From: Polynucleobacter sp. UK-FUSCHL-C3
GTDB taxonomy: Bacteria > Pseudomonadota > Gammaproteobacteria > Burkholderiales > Burkholderiaceae
Direction: 5' to 3'
Length of the DNA: 64,000 nt
Assembly (NCBI RefSeq): GCF_040409815.1
Contig: NZ_CP099959.1
Location: 372,001 to 436,000, forward strand
Positions 51,600 through 62,070 of the stretch are shown piece by piece. The position numbers and the translations under genes were made by a program. Under the pieces are notes generated by a model. The model was not told the DNA's origin and ran no database searches. It was given only the letters and a program-made list of their open reading frames with translations. Within the stretch, counting starts at the first letter, position 1; each line of letters starts with the position of its first letter.

Positions 51600-53189
51600 A
51601 TGCGCGCTACTGCAATTCTCCTTTCTCTGTTTTTGGCATTGCCGATGATTGGCTTGCTATTACCCATTTTTTTTGGAACAGGTCAGCCTTTATCTTCTGC
51701 CGAATTAGGAGAAATAGGAGGAAGTACGCTTTTTCATCTGTGGAGCTATGTCTTAAATGACTATGTTGTCACGACAGTTTTGTTAAGTTTTGGTGTTAGC
51801 ATTGGCGTTTTTATTCTAGGGGTGGGTAATGCCTGGTTAGTCGCAAACTATCAATTTCCTGGTAAGAAAGTATTCGAGTGGGCGCTTATTCTGCCCTTGG
51901 CAGTGCCCACCTATGTGATGGCCTATCTCTTTGTCGACTTTTTGCAGTTCTCAGGACCTTTGCAAACCATGATGCGTGATAGTTTCGGAATCAGTTCATC
52001 TTTGCCTGATCCTCGTTCTTTGGGTGGAGCCATCTGGACCTTTTCCCTCTGTTTATATCCCTATGTGTACTTAGTGGCTCGTACTTCATTTTTAGATCGA
52101 AGTGCGCGTCTGATGGAGGCAGCAGAAACATTGGGCTATAGCAGTGTTGAGGCCTTTATTCGTCTAGTGCTACCGATGACAAGACCTGCTATCTTTACCG
52201 GCATTGCTTTGGCATTGATGGAGGTCCTGGCAGATTTTGGGGCGGTCTCGTATTTTGGTTTACAGACTTTTGCAACCGGTATCTTTAAAGCGTGGCTTTC
52301 GTTTGGGGACCGAATTGCTGCTGTGCACTTATCACTCATGTTATTAGCTTTTGTGCTCATCGTATTTTATTGGGAACAACATAATCGTTCTCGTCAGCGT
52401 TATGCCTTAGGTAATACCAATACTCAGCCACCAATACCAAAACGCTTAAGGGGATCACATGCATTCTATGCATCTTCCTTTTGTGGGGTCACTTTATTCT
52501 CAGCATTTATATTGCCCATGTGGGTATTGCTTCACCTGCTCATGAGTGAGAGCTTCAGTATCGATCCACGCTATTTTTCTTGGCTCAAGAATTCTTTAGG
52601 ACTATCCGCGCTCACTGCAATCCTAGCAGTGATTTGTGCCATATTTCTTGCTTATGCTGCGCGCCTGAGTCAAAGCAAAATACTGCGGGGGGTCAATCGC
52701 GTTCTAACGGTTGGCTATGCGCTACCCGGAGCTGTATTGGGTGTTGGAATCTTGTCATTGATGGGATTGCTTGATATTGCATGGTTTATGTCGGCGAGCG
52801 TTGCTGTTTTGATTTATGCCTATCTAATACGTTTTTTATCTTCTGGCTTGCAAAGTATTGAAACTGGATTAACCCGAATTACTCCAGCGATGGATGGAAC
52901 GGCCGCACTTCTGGGAGCAAAACCGTGGGAAATGATTCGCAGAATTCATTTGCCATTACTGCGCCGTAGCGTGCTGACAGCTTTACTGTTTGTGTTTGTC
53001 GATGTGATGAAAGAGTTACCTGCTACCTTGCTATTGCGGCCCTTTAACCTTGATACCTTGGCAGTCGCTACCTATCAGCTGGCTGCTGACGAGCGACTTT
53101 CTGAGCTTGTGCTACCAGCCTTAAGTATTGTATTAGTTGGACTTTTACCAGTCATCTTGCTTTCAAGGGCCATCTCCAAGGGGCGCTAG
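51600..53189 (+). CDS. fbpB: ferric-iron ABC transporter permease (FbpB-like, two fused permease halves)
   Basis: 529 aa from ATG 51600 (a TTG at 51540 would add a polar extension). About twelve membrane segments in two halves, each with an EAA-type loop (EAAETLGYSS... and DGTAALLGAKPWEM), as in the Fbp/Sfu/Hit iron permeases. It is divergent from the ATPase gene with an 81-bp promoter region, and 88 bp upstream of the binding-protein gene. Confidence 0.92.
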   Translation: MRATAILLSLFLALPMIGLLLPIFFGTGQPLSSAELGEIGGSTLFHLWSYVLNDYVVTTVLLSFGVSIGVFILGVGNAWLVANYQFPGKKVFEWALILPLAVPTYVMAYLFVDFLQFSGPLQTMMRDSFGISSSLPDPRSLGGAIWTFSLCLYPYVYLVARTSFLDRSARLMEAAETLGYSSVEAFIRLVLPMTRPAIFTGIALALMEVLADFGAVSYFGLQTFATGIFKAWLSFGDRIAAVHLSLMLLAFVLIVFYWEQHNRSRQRYALGNTNTQPPIPKRLRGSHAFYASSFCGVTLFSAFILPMWVLLHLLMSESFSIDPRYFSWLKNSLGLSALTAILAVICAIFLAYAARLSQSKILRGVNRVLTVGYALPGAVLGVGILSLMGLLDIAWFMSASVAVLIYAYLIRFLSSGLQSIETGLTRITPAMDGTAALLGAKPWEMIRRIHLPLLRRSVLTALLFVFVDVMKELPATLLLRPFNLDTLAVATYQLAADERLSELVLPALSIVLVGLLPVILLSRAISKGR

Positions 53190-53211
53190 AAACCCCAGGA
53201 ACCATCAATAT

Positions 53212-53232
53212 TATTGATAATCATTCTCATTT
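53212..53232 (+). promoter_or_regulatory. Fur-box-like site upstream of fbpA
   Basis: TATTGATAATCATTCTCATTT closely follows the GATAAT-GATAAT-CATTATC pattern of Fur boxes, 46 bp before the fbpA ATG. It would repress the binding-protein gene when iron is sufficient. Confidence 0.7.
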
Positions 53233-53277
53233 GTGATAGGATGATGCCTATAGAATTCATCAATAAGGAATGGCGAA

Positions 53278-54348
53278 ATGGTTTCGGTGTTAAGCAGTTT
53301 GTACGGGAAAGCAAGAAAATTCTTTTTCAGCATTGCTTTATCTTTTACTCTCTTAAACAGCGGATATGCCGTAGAACCAAATAAAGAGCTAAATCTATAT
53401 TCTGCTCGTCATTACCAAACGGACGAGGCTTTGTACGCTAACTTTACGAAGTCAACAGGAATTAAGATTAATCGCATTGAGGCCGATGACAATGCCCTGT
53501 TAGAGCGTTTAAACAGTGAGGGCTCAAGAAGCCCAGCAGATGTTATTTTATTGGTTGATGCTGCACGACTTTGGCGTGCCCAAGTCAATGGCTTATTTAG
53601 ACCTATTCAATCGAAGATATTAGATCAGCGTATTCCAGCTAATTTACGGGCCAAAGCAGATGCCGATGGTATTACTTGGTTTGGGTTCTCAACCCGTGCC
53701 CGCGTCATTGTGTATAACAAAGCTAGTATCGATCCACAACATGTGAATACCTATGAAAAACTTGCCGACCCTATGAATAAAGGTAAGGTCTGTACGCGCT
53801 CAGGTTCTCACCCCTATATGCTGTCTTTAGTAGGCGCATTGATTGAGCGTGATGGATCGGTAGCTACAGAGCAATGGGCCAAGGGCATGGTGGCTAACAT
53901 GGCTCGCGCACCAAAGGGAGGCGATACTGATCAAATCAAAGCAGTAGCCTCGGGGGAGTGTGGCGTTGCTCTAACAAATTCTTACTATCTTGCTCGCTTA
54001 ATGCGCTCCACAAAACCAGAGGACATTGCGGTCATCTCTAAGATTGGTCACATTTGGCCCAACCAAAATGCTGGCGGAGTTCATATCAATATCTCTGGAG
54101 GCGGCTTAGCCAAAAATGCCCCTAACCCAAAAGCCGCTGTCCTATTTTTGGAGTATTTGGCTAGCGATGCTGCGCAGATCTATTTGGCAGATGGCAATAA
54201 TGAATGGCCTGCAGTGGCCTCAGTGAAAGTAGATAACCCAGCCCTGAAAGCCTTAGGACCTTATCAAGTCGAGAAGGTCTCGGTAGCAGCTATTGGGCGT
54301 AACCAGGTGGTCGCACAGCGAATCTTGGATAAGGTTGGATATAAATAA
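53278..54348 (+). CDS. fbpA: periplasmic ferric-iron binding protein (FbpA/FutA-like)
   Basis: 356 aa with a signal peptide cleaved near GYAVEP. Mature N-terminus has LYSARHYQTD, and a Tyr pair in TNSYYLARL lies in the C-terminal lobe, both typical of class II iron-binding proteins that hold Fe3+ through tyrosines. It delivers iron to the FbpB/FbpC transporter. It has its own Fur-box-like promoter site and converges with the SDR gene. Confidence 0.93.
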   Translation: MVSVLSSLYGKARKFFFSIALSFTLLNSGYAVEPNKELNLYSARHYQTDEALYANFTKSTGIKINRIEADDNALLERLNSEGSRSPADVILLVDAARLWRAQVNGLFRPIQSKILDQRIPANLRAKADADGITWFGFSTRARVIVYNKASIDPQHVNTYEKLADPMNKGKVCTRSGSHPYMLSLVGALIERDGSVATEQWAKGMVANMARAPKGGDTDQIKAVASGECGVALTNSYYLARLMRSTKPEDIAVISKIGHIWPNQNAGGVHINISGGGLAKNAPNPKAAVLFLEYLASDAAQIYLADGNNEWPAVASVKVDNPALKALGPYQVEKVSVAAIGRNQVVAQRILDKVGYK

Positions 54349-54355
54349 ATTAGTT

Positions 54356-55123
54356 TTAGCCACGACCCACAAAAGGCATTTTGCTAGCCATGATGGTCAT
54401 AAATAAGACATTGCTCTCGGGCGGTAGCTTTGCCATGTGCAACACCGCCTGACCTACATGATCAACATCCATACGAGGTTCTACCTTGATAGACCCATCG
54501 GCTTGCATAATGCCATTGGCCATTCGCTCGGTCATCTCCGTAGCTGCATTACCAATATCAATTTGCCCACAATTAATATTAAAGGGACGACCATCTAATG
54601 CTATAGATTTGGTCAGACCTGTAATCGCATGCTTGGTTGACGTATAGGGAGCTGTGTTGGGGCGGGGTGCATGAGCAGAGATGGAGCCATTATTTATTAT
54701 GCGACCTCCTTGTGGAGATTGTGCTTTCATCATGCGCATGGCCTCTTGTGAGCACAAGAACGCACCGCATAAATTACTATTGACCACATTCATCCACTGA
54801 TCGTACGTAAGTTCATCCATCGGAATAGCGGGAGCACCAGTACCAGCATTATTAAAGAGCACGTCAATCCGACCGAACTTATTCTTGAGAGCGGTAAATA
54901 GCGATTTAACCTCCTCGGGCTTTCCAATATCACAAGAGACCGCTAGACAGTTCTTGTCATTACCCCCAATCTCCTCAATGGCCTTCGTAAGGCGTTCTAG
55001 CTTGCGACCTGTCAGCACAATGCAGAAGCCGTCTGCTAAAAGGGCTTTGGCAGCAGCTTTTCCTATTCCAGTTCCAGCACCAGTAATAAGGGCAACACGT
55101 AAAGAGTTTGAGTTCATAGTCAT
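54356..55123 (-). CDS. short-chain dehydrogenase/reductase
   Basis: 255 aa classical SDR: NAD(P)-binding TGAGTGIG at 14-21, NNAG motif, and the active-site Ser followed by YTSTK. An ATG two codons downstream of the chosen start is equally possible. The substrate is unknown. It is divergent from the dioxygenase gene. Confidence 0.9.
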   Translation of the reverse strand: MTMNSNSLRVALITGAGTGIGKAAAKALLADGFCIVLTGRKLERLTKAIEEIGGNDKNCLAVSCDIGKPEEVKSLFTALKNKFGRIDVLFNNAGTGAPAIPMDELTYDQWMNVVNSNLCGAFLCSQEAMRMMKAQSPQGGRIINNGSISAHAPRPNTAPYTSTKHAITGLTKSIALDGRPFNINCGQIDIGNAATEMTERMANGIMQADGSIKVEPRMDVDHVGQAVLHMAKLPPESNVLFMTIMASKMPFVGRG

Positions 55124-55289
55124 TTGATTAATCAGGGCATAATTGTTAAAAATACAATGATAAAGCCATGAACCTTTTATCAGCTCACTTTCTAGTTAGT
55201 CTTATTTCATGAGATTTTTTCTTAACTTGAATATGGGTAAATAGGCTAAATTCAGATTAACCAACCATAACTATTTGTTTAATTATTTG

Positions 55290-56033
55290 ATGTTACTTCC
55301 TCCCTTTACACCAATTGAGCAAGCACACTCTTTTTTAGGAGAGCGTGGTTATGTTGTTTTGTCTCCTGATAACTTGGCTAAACAGGTTTCTTTATCCCTA
55401 GATCAGTTAAATATGTTTAAGTCATATTGGAATCATTTACCCCGTGATCCTTATTTAAAGGATGGCGGGCGCTATCGTTATCGTAGGCATGCTAGCTATA
55501 TCGTACGTGACTCTAGCCTGGAAATGGCACCACATCGAGCGCATTGGCAATCATTGGATTACAACGCCTTGCATGGCGGCATTGAGCGTTGGTTTGAGCC
55601 ATTGCAGCCTGAACTTGCTCAGAATCAACACTGGCAACAACTAATTATCAAGATAGCTCAATTGCTATCCGCAATCGCTCCATCACCTGCATGGTTTGTA
55701 GAAGTGCATCCATTCCGTATCGATACGAGTGATGGAATTGGTCGGCCCACTCCAGAGGGTGCGCATCGAGACGGAGTTGATTTTGTGGCAGTGATCTTAG
55801 TTGATCGGGTTGGGGTAAAGGGTGGGGAGACCCGTATTTTTGAGTCTCAGGGCTCAATAGGACTGCGCTTTACCTTGCAAAACTCATGGAGTGTATTGCT
55901 GCTAAATGATGCCAAGATGATTCATGAAACGACCCCAATTCAGCCAACTGCTGCACACGGCTATCGCGATACCTTAGTTATTACCTTTCGTCGCAACGGC
56001 TTTCAAGAGCCACCCCACGGCCAAGATCAATAA
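55290..56033 (+). CDS. 2-oxoglutarate/Fe(II) dioxygenase (PF10014-type, amino-acid hydroxylase-like)
   Basis: 247 aa from ATG 55290 (TTG 55275 would add five residues). Iron ligands appear as AHRDG (HxD) and a distal His (MIHETTP), with YRDTLVITFRR supplying the Arg for 2-oxoglutarate. This is the family that includes free L-isoleucine 4-hydroxylase. It is 9 bp from the following MFS gene, so the two are an operon and the transporter may move the substrate or product. Confidence 0.8.
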   Translation: MLLPPFTPIEQAHSFLGERGYVVLSPDNLAKQVSLSLDQLNMFKSYWNHLPRDPYLKDGGRYRYRRHASYIVRDSSLEMAPHRAHWQSLDYNALHGGIERWFEPLQPELAQNQHWQQLIIKIAQLLSAIAPSPAWFVEVHPFRIDTSDGIGRPTPEGAHRDGVDFVAVILVDRVGVKGGETRIFESQGSIGLRFTLQNSWSVLLLNDAKMIHETTPIQPTAAHGYRDTLVITFRRNGFQEPPHGQDQ

Positions 56034-56042
56034 GACCAATAC

Positions 56043-57263
56043 ATGAGTATTTTGAAAGGTAATACGCCACTAATGTTATTGGCACAGATTGGTGCTTTAT
56101 TAGGATTTGCGGCGTATGCAGTTACCTTGACCACCTTACAGAATGAGTGGGGTCTTAGTAATTTTGAATCTGGCTTAATCGCGAGCTCCTTTTTTGTTGG
56201 TTATGTTCTTTTAGTACCTTTTGCAACTGCGCTAACCGATCAAATGGATGCGCGCCGTATTTATTTATTTGGCAGTACATTAGCAATTTCTGGTTTATTG
56301 GGAATGGGCTTTCTGGCAAACGATTTCTATAGCGCTTGCCTGTGCATGGCAATTAATGGCGCAGGACTTGCCGCTACTTATATGCCAGGACTTAAGATCT
56401 TATCCGATCGTTTGACGCAGGGCGAGATCACCCGTCACATCTCTTTTTACACCGCGTTCTTTGGTGTTGGTACCGGTTTATCGTATGTTGTATCTGGCTG
56501 GGTTCTTAATTTAGGAGATTGGCATCATGTTTATCGGTGGCTTGCACTAGGCCCTACGATTTCTTTATTGATCGTTTATTTCTGCGTTCGGCCGATGCAT
56601 GATGTTCATTGGCACGATAGGATAGTAATTAACTGGCGCGATATTTTTCCAGTGGCAAAGTGGCAGCAGGTATTACAAGATCGCAATGCATCTGGCTTTA
56701 TTCTAGGCTACACCTTTCATTCTCTAGAGCTGTTCGCATCGCGTAGCTGGTTAGTGGCATTCTTCATTTTGAGTACTCAGTTATCTGGTGAGCAATTTTT
56801 CTTAGCAGCGACTACTCTAGCCGGCGTTATTAATTTCTTTGGGGTGCCAGCATCTATATTAGGTAATGAGTTAGCTCTCAAAATAGGTCGTCAAAAGTGG
56901 ATCTGCATTGTGATGATCACGAGCGCTATCTTTGGAGTTGCTCTAGCCTACTCGATGGGTCACGCCAGTTGGCTCATTTTGGCTTTGGCTATTGGACATG
57001 CCATTTTTATTATGGCCGATTCAGCGACCTTGACGGCTGGCTTGGTTACTAGTGCTGACCCAAAGATTAAAGGTGCGGCAATGGGTTTGCATTCTCTGAT
57101 GGGCTTTGGCGGCGGACTTCTTGGCCCCGCTATTTTTGGCTTCGTTCTTGACCTAAGCGGCTCACAAACGGATCGGATTTCATGGATCTGTGCATACGCA
57201 TCGATTGTGATTTGGGGAGTGCTATTTGTGATCTATGAGCGCCGTAAGGGTTGGGTGCATTAA
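56043..57263 (+). CDS. major facilitator superfamily transporter
   Basis: 406 aa, twelve hydrophobic segments in two halves with a central hydrophilic loop (about residues 185-215), and a DQMDARRIYLFG loop between helices 2 and 3 as in MFS proteins. Co-transcribed with the dioxygenase. Substrate unknown. It converges with the DUF2177 gene. Confidence 0.9.
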   Translation: MSILKGNTPLMLLAQIGALLGFAAYAVTLTTLQNEWGLSNFESGLIASSFFVGYVLLVPFATALTDQMDARRIYLFGSTLAISGLLGMGFLANDFYSACLCMAINGAGLAATYMPGLKILSDRLTQGEITRHISFYTAFFGVGTGLSYVVSGWVLNLGDWHHVYRWLALGPTISLLIVYFCVRPMHDVHWHDRIVINWRDIFPVAKWQQVLQDRNASGFILGYTFHSLELFASRSWLVAFFILSTQLSGEQFFLAATTLAGVINFFGVPASILGNELALKIGRQKWICIVMITSAIFGVALAYSMGHASWLILALAIGHAIFIMADSATLTAGLVTSADPKIKGAAMGLHSLMGFGGGLLGPAIFGFVLDLSGSQTDRISWICAYASIVIWGVLFVIYERRKGWVH

Positions 57264-57274
57264 GTCCCCTTGTG

Positions 57275-57691
57275 TTAGCCTCTAAACCATTTTTCTGAGT
57301 ATTGACTCACGTAATAAGCAAGAACAGAGCATGAAGCGGTCAAAATACTTCCCCAAACGATATCTATTAAAGCTAACTTGCTGGGAAAGTCACGAATCAC
57401 TGCTAGATTTGTTAAGTTATAGGTCATGTAGCAAAAGAACCCAAAGAGGGCGCCATATATCAAGGCATCAAGCCAAGCTTGCTTTTGGAGAGCAGGGTAA
57501 ACAGCAAAGATGGTTGCTCCCAGACTATAAAGAAGATAAAAGCCTAAGGCAGCAACTAAATTAGGATTTGCGGTCATCAGAGAACCCATTTCGGAGCGAT
57601 AAAGACCTTTGGCAATGCCTAATAGCCAAATGAGATCTATCACCAAGAGACCAATTAAGAAGGACAAATATGGGACTAAATACTTGAGCAT
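57275..57691 (-). CDS. DUF2177 small membrane protein
   Basis: 138 aa with four hydrophobic segments; IDLIWLLGIAKGLYRSEMG near the N-terminus and DIVWGSIL near the C-terminus are features of the DUF2177 family. Function unknown. It is divergent from the universal stress protein gene. Confidence 0.8.
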   Translation of the reverse strand: MLKYLVPYLSFLIGLLVIDLIWLLGIAKGLYRSEMGSLMTANPNLVAALGFYLLYSLGATIFAVYPALQKQAWLDALIYGALFGFFCYMTYNLTNLAVIRDFPSKLALIDIVWGSILTASCSVLAYYVSQYSEKWFRG

Positions 57692-57721
57692 TTTGGTTAG
57701 AACCCTTCCCTTTTCGGGGTA

Positions 57722-57743
57722 ATAAGACTTAACATAGTCTTAT
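57722..57743. promoter_or_regulatory. perfect inverted repeat between DUF2177 and the stress-protein gene
   Basis: ATAAGACT and AGTCTTAT, 8-bp arms and 6-base spacer, in the divergent intergenic region. No T-run follows, so it resembles an operator more than a terminator. Confidence 0.4.
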
Positions 57744-57781
57744 GAGTATAAATCCTCAAAACTACTAATAAGGGGTGTTCA

Positions 57782-58222
57782 ATGTTTAAGAATTTAATTG
57801 TTCCAGTTGATGGTAGCGATCTTAGTTTTAAATCCTTAAAAAAAGTTGCACAATTGGCTAAATCGGGTGGAGCTAAGATCACCTTGGTGTATGTATCTGA
57901 CCCATTGCCACCCATTGCATATGCAGATAGCACGATAGGGATACCTTTCTCTGATGCTCAGCATAAAAAAGCCTGCGAATCATTTGCTAAGAAAATCCTC
58001 AAGAAATCGATGGAAAAAATAGGCAAGGGCTTAACTGTGGACATGCGCCATGTTTTCAATGTCAATTTATTTGAGGGCATTATTGAGACGGCTAAAAAAG
58101 CCAAAGGGGATGTCATTGTGATGGCATCGAACACAAACACAGGCTTAAAAGGAATTTTGCTAGGAAGCGAAACGCATGCAGTGATCGTTCACAGCAATTT
58201 GCCCGTTTTGGTCTTAGGTTAA
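57782..58222 (+). CDS. universal stress protein, UspA family
   Basis: 146 aa with the Usp fold: LIVPVDGSDLS at the N-terminus and the ATP-binding signature GLKGILLGSETHAVIVHS near the C-terminus. Probably ATP-binding and induced by stress or starvation. Its promoter region holds a perfect inverted repeat. Confidence 0.93.
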   Translation: MFKNLIVPVDGSDLSFKSLKKVAQLAKSGGAKITLVYVSDPLPPIAYADSTIGIPFSDAQHKKACESFAKKILKKSMEKIGKGLTVDMRHVFNVNLFEGIIETAKKAKGDVIVMASNTNTGLKGILLGSETHAVIVHSNLPVLVLG

Positions 58223-58228
58223 CCCCAT

Positions 58229-59098
58229 TTATTTTTTAGAACGATTCATTGCCTCTGCCTTTGCGGAGGCAATATTTTCTGTCATACCGCGAGCAAACTC
58301 GCTATCGGCAGGAACCAAGTTCTTTGCCTTAGTCCAGTATTCCTCAGCCTTCTTAAAGTCACCTAGCTCAAAATAAGCGGTGCCTCCTAAAGCAAGGGCT
58401 TTTAGATTATTCGGCTCAATTTTTAAAGCTTGTTGGATTAGGCGCATCGGCTCGCCTCGAACGCTCTTGTTCTGGAAAGCAAGTAAATCCGCATAATCAA
58501 CCATCAGTTGTGCATTATTGGGACTCAGCTCTAATGCTTTTTTATAAGCAGCAAGAGCCTCAGGCATTTTCTGTAGGGCAGCATAAGACCGACCTAACAT
58601 TTGCCAACCTTCGGCATTATTGGGCTCTTTCTTGAGCTTATCAGCAAGGCGCTCGACCATTCCTTCAATATCTTTTTGGGTCAGCTGTGGTTGCCCTTGA
58701 TTTGCTTCAGGAAGATAGAGGGCGAGTGGTGAGCCAACTAGGAGATAAAGAAGAATGGCGCATAGTGGTAAACCTGTCGCAATCCAAATTGTTGGCCATT
58801 TCTTACCAGTCTTTTGAGTGACTTTCTCCGGATTAAACTGATCTGCAGCAATAGCACGCTCTTCTTGTAAAAGGCGTTTCTCAATATCAAGACGAGATTC
58901 ATCTAATTGCTCTTGATTAATTCGCCCTTCCTTAAAATCCAATTCAAACTGACTTAACTGATTCTGTAGGATGGCAATATTCTCATCTTGCTCAAGGCTA
59001 ATTTTTTGAAGGTCTAATTGCTTTCTGCGAAATGGAATCACAATAATCAAGACCGCAAGTACAGTCATGATGATGGCAAGGATGATGAAAATGGTCAT
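58229..59098 (-). CDS. ccmI: cytochrome c biogenesis protein CcmI (TPR apocytochrome chaperone)
   Basis: 289 aa. Two membrane segments (about 1-20 and 105-130) flank a cytoplasmic coiled stretch, then TPR repeats (AEGWQMLGRSYAALQKM, NAQLMVDYADLLAF and NLKALALGGTAYFEL) that present apocytochrome c to the CcmF/H haem lyase. Last gene of the ccm operon, 2 bp after ccmH. Confidence 0.92.
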   Translation of the reverse strand: MTIFIILAIIMTVLAVLIIVIPFRRKQLDLQKISLEQDENIAILQNQLSQFELDFKEGRINQEQLDESRLDIEKRLLQEERAIAADQFNPEKVTQKTGKKWPTIWIATGLPLCAILLYLLVGSPLALYLPEANQGQPQLTQKDIEGMVERLADKLKKEPNNAEGWQMLGRSYAALQKMPEALAAYKKALELSPNNAQLMVDYADLLAFQNKSVRGEPMRLIQQALKIEPNNLKALALGGTAYFELGDFKKAEEYWTKAKNLVPADSEFARGMTENIASAKAEAMNRSKK

Positions 59099-59100
59099 TA

Positions 59101-59610
59101 CTAGTTTTCTGTCTTACGATCTAATAGTTGTCGGGCACGTTCAATGTCTTGGGGAGAGAAGGATTCACCTAAAAGGTCTTGCCGGCGTTGTTTAATTTGA
59201 CGGACTAAGAAAAATAGACCAAACAACATTAGTAAAAACGGGCCTACCCACAGCATGATCGTTGCACCATTAAAAGGCGGTTTATACAAAACGAAGTCAC
59301 CATAACGATCAGTCATGTATTTAAGGATTTCTTCTTTAGAGCGACCCTCACTTAGTTGTTTGCGTACTTGATTTTTCAAATCCACTGCTAAATCTGCATT
59401 AGAGTCTGCAATGGTTTGATTTTGGCAGACAAGGCACCGTAGCTCATGAGAGAGTTCTAATACTCTTTTCTCTAATTCGGGATTGCTGGCAACCGGAGTT
59501 GCTATCTTTGCTGAGCTATTAGCGCTCGCACTAACTTGGGCGCCTACATCAGCACAAACTATCAGGAGTAGCGAGAGGGTTGCAAGAATGGGAGGCCTAA
59601 TGAACTTCAT
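59101..59610 (-). CDS. ccmH: cytochrome c maturation protein CcmH
   Basis: 169 aa. Signal peptide, then LRCLVCQNQ with Cys59 and Cys62, the redox pair that reduces the apocytochrome CxxCH, and one C-terminal membrane anchor. It overlaps ccmG by 4 bp. Confidence 0.95.
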   Translation of the reverse strand: MKFIRPPILATLSLLLIVCADVGAQVSASANSSAKIATPVASNPELEKRVLELSHELRCLVCQNQTIADSNADLAVDLKNQVRKQLSEGRSKEEILKYMTDRYGDFVLYKPPFNGATIMLWVGPFLLMLFGLFFLVRQIKQRRQDLLGESFSPQDIERARQLLDRKTEN

Positions 59611-60131
59611 TGCTGTAACTTTGCAATCAAGGGAATAATCTTCTGGCTGATCGCCTCCTGAGTAAGGGGGCCAATATGTTTATATCGAATAATTCCAGAA
59701 CGATCGATCACAAATGTTTCTGGGACTCCATACACGCCATAATCAATACCCACTTGACCCGTAAGATCAGAAATAGAGAGTTCATAAGGATCGCCGTATT
59801 GTTTTAGCCATGCCTTGGCGGCCTCGGGTTTATCTTTGTAATCTAAGCCAATCAAGGGGGTATTTTGTGATTTTGCAAAATCAAGCAGTAAAGGGTGCTC
59901 CTCGCGGCAGGCTACGCACCAAGAGGCCCACACATTGAGGATCCAAACTTTGCCTTTCATTTGCTCTGGTGAGAAGGCGCTTTGCTCTTTTCCTAATACT
60001 GGCAGAGAAAATACTGGTGCTGGCTTACCAATGAATGGGGATGGTACCTCGCGGGGCTTGAGCTGAAGTCCGATGACTAAAAATACTAGTAACACAACAA
60101 AGATTAACAACGGAATGAGATAGCGTTTCAT
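59607..60131 (-). CDS. ccmG: thiol:disulfide interchange protein CcmG/DsbE
   Basis: 174 aa from the ATG at 60131; a longer frame to 60182 overlaps ccmF and is less likely. N-terminal membrane anchor, then a periplasmic thioredoxin fold with WCVAC (Cys72, Cys75) and the Glu-rich REEHP that follows in CcmG. It reduces CcmH or apocytochrome c. Confidence 0.95.
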   Translation of the reverse strand: MKRYLIPLLIFVVLLVFLVIGLQLKPREVPSPFIGKPAPVFSLPVLGKEQSAFSPEQMKGKVWILNVWASWCVACREEHPLLLDFAKSQNTPLIGLDYKDKPEAAKAWLKQYGDPYELSISDLTGQVGIDYGVYGVPETFVIDRSGIIRYKHIGPLTQEAISQKIIPLIAKLQQ

Positions 60132-60132
60132 C

Positions 60133-62070
60133 TCAAGCCTCTTTCTTGCGATACCGACGATCTGTAATAGCCAAGAAGCCACCTAAGGCCATTAGAAAAC
60201 AACCACCCCAGATCCAATCAACAAAGGGTTTGTGATAAATACGCACACTCCATTCATTGTCATTAATAGGCTCACCCAATGAAACATATAGGTCTCGTGT
60301 TAGGCCAGAGTCAATGGCCGCTTCGGTCATCGGCATCTGGCTAGCGGTATAAATCCGTTTTTCTGGATATAGACTTGTCACCGGCTTACCATTTCGGCTC
60401 ACATCAAAATGACCCTGTATAGCAGCGTAATTGGGACCAGCAATGGTTTTTAAGGAAACTAATTGGAAATCATAGCCACCTGATTGAGAGACGCCACCCA
60501 CTTGCATCCGCACATCTTGTTCGGTTTCAAAGCCACGTACTGCAGTGACACCAATAATAAAAACGGCAACTCCAAAATGCGCCATTAGCATGCCGTAATA
60601 TCCAGCAGGCTGAATCCGTAAATTCTGCCACCAGGATCGATCAGGATTAATGCGCGCACGATCCACCAATTGTGTAACCCCAGAGCTAATAATCCAGGCA
60701 GAGACCAAGAGTCCAAAGCCAATCATTGGGGTCCACGACCGCAGCATGATTGGTGCAATGACAGCCGTTATAGCGCTCACAGCAAAAGCCCATTTCAACT
60801 TCACAACTAGTTCAATCGGCGGAGACTGTCGCCAGCGTGCAATTGGCCCAACGCCCATTAAAAAGAGAGCAGGGGTCATTAGAGGAACAAATACCGCCTC
60901 AAAATAGGGCTCGCCAACTGAGATCTTGCCTAGATTAAGCGCATCTAAGATTAATGGATACAGAGTTCCTAATAAAACTGCAGCAGCAGCTACGAGTAAC
61001 AAAACGTTATTGACGAGGAGCATGCCCTCACGCGACACAGTCTCAAAATTACCACCGATGTTGGCTTTTGGGGCACGCCACGCAAAGAGTAAAAGTGAGC
61101 CGCCGACCACGAAAGCGAGGAAACCCAAAATAAAGATACCGCGCTCTGGATCGGTAGCAAAAGCATGCACAGAGGTAATGACGCCAGAGCGAACTAGGAA
61201 GGTACCTAGTAAGGAGAGTGAGAACGCAAGAATCGCTAAGAGGGCGGTCCACATCTTAAAGCCGCCACGTTTCTCGGTAACTGCCAATGAATGAATCAGA
61301 GCGGTGCCCACCAACCAAGGCATGAAGGATGCATTCTCCACCGGATCCCAGAACCACCATCCACCCCAGCCCAGTTCGTAGTATGCCCATGCGCTACCTA
61401 AGGCAATACCAATGGTCAGAAAGCACCATGCGGTTGTTACCCATGGGCGCGACCACCTTGCCCATGCAGCATCTAAGCGACCCGATAGCAAGGCAGCGAT
61501 AGCAAAGGCAAAGGCTACAGCAGAGCCCACATAGCCCATATATAAAAACGGCGGATGAATAATCATCCCGGGGTCTTGTAAAAGAGGATTGAGATCTCTA
61601 CCTTCAGGCGCAGGAGGAAATAAACGATCAAAAGGGTTGGAGGTTAAGAGCGTAAATAACAACACACCAATACTCAAAATACCCAGAATCCCTAAAATCC
61701 GTGCAACCATTTTGTCGGGTAAGTGTTTAGAAAATACCGCAACGGCTAAGGTCCAACCAGCCAGCATAAGAGCCCATAGGAGAATCGATCCCTCATGGCC
61801 GCCCCAAACTGCACAGATTCGGTAAATGAGAGGAAGTTGGGAGTTTGAGTTTTGTGCCACATAGAGAACACTGAAATCATTCTCAATAAATGTAATAGTT
61901 AAGCAAATAAAAGAGATGGCCACCCAAACAAAAAGCCCCCATGAAGCGGGTCTGGCAATGGCATTGAGTTGCGGACGATTGGTTTGTGCGCCAAGGATTG
62001 GAAATACCGCCAAGATGATTGCGGTAAACAAAGCCAGCACTAAAGAGTATTGACCAATTTCAGCAATCAA
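60133..62070 (-). CDS. ccmF: cytochrome c haem lyase subunit CcmF
   Basis: 645 aa, about fifteen membrane segments, with the WWD haem-handling segment [19 protein letters not shown] typical of CcmF and flanking conserved histidines. It takes haem from CcmE and, with CcmH, attaches it to apocytochromes. It overlaps ccmE by 4 bp and abuts ccmG. Confidence 0.96.
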   Translation of the reverse strand: MIAEIGQYSLVLALFTAIILAVFPILGAQTNRPQLNAIARPASWGLFVWVAISFICLTITFIENDFSVLYVAQNSNSQLPLIYRICAVWGGHEGSILLWALMLAGWTLAVAVFSKHLPDKMVARILGILGILSIGVLLFTLLTSNPFDRLFPPAPEGRDLNPLLQDPGMIIHPPFLYMGYVGSAVAFAFAIAALLSGRLDAAWARWSRPWVTTAWCFLTIGIALGSAWAYYELGWGGWWFWDPVENASFMPWLVGTALIHSLAVTEKRGGFKMWTALLAILAFSLSLLGTFLVRSGVITSVHAFATDPERGIFILGFLAFVVGGSLLLFAWRAPKANIGGNFETVSREGMLLVNNVLLLVAAAAVLLGTLYPLILDALNLGKISVGEPYFEAVFVPLMTPALFLMGVGPIARWRQSPPIELVVKLKWAFAVSAITAVIAPIMLRSWTPMIGFGLLVSAWIISSGVTQLVDRARINPDRSWWQNLRIQPAGYYGMLMAHFGVAVFIIGVTAVRGFETEQDVRMQVGGVSQSGGYDFQLVSLKTIAGPNYAAIQGHFDVSRNGKPVTSLYPEKRIYTASQMPMTEAAIDSGLTRDLYVSLGEPINDNEWSVRIYHKPFVDWIWGGCFLMALGGFLAITDRRYRKKEA

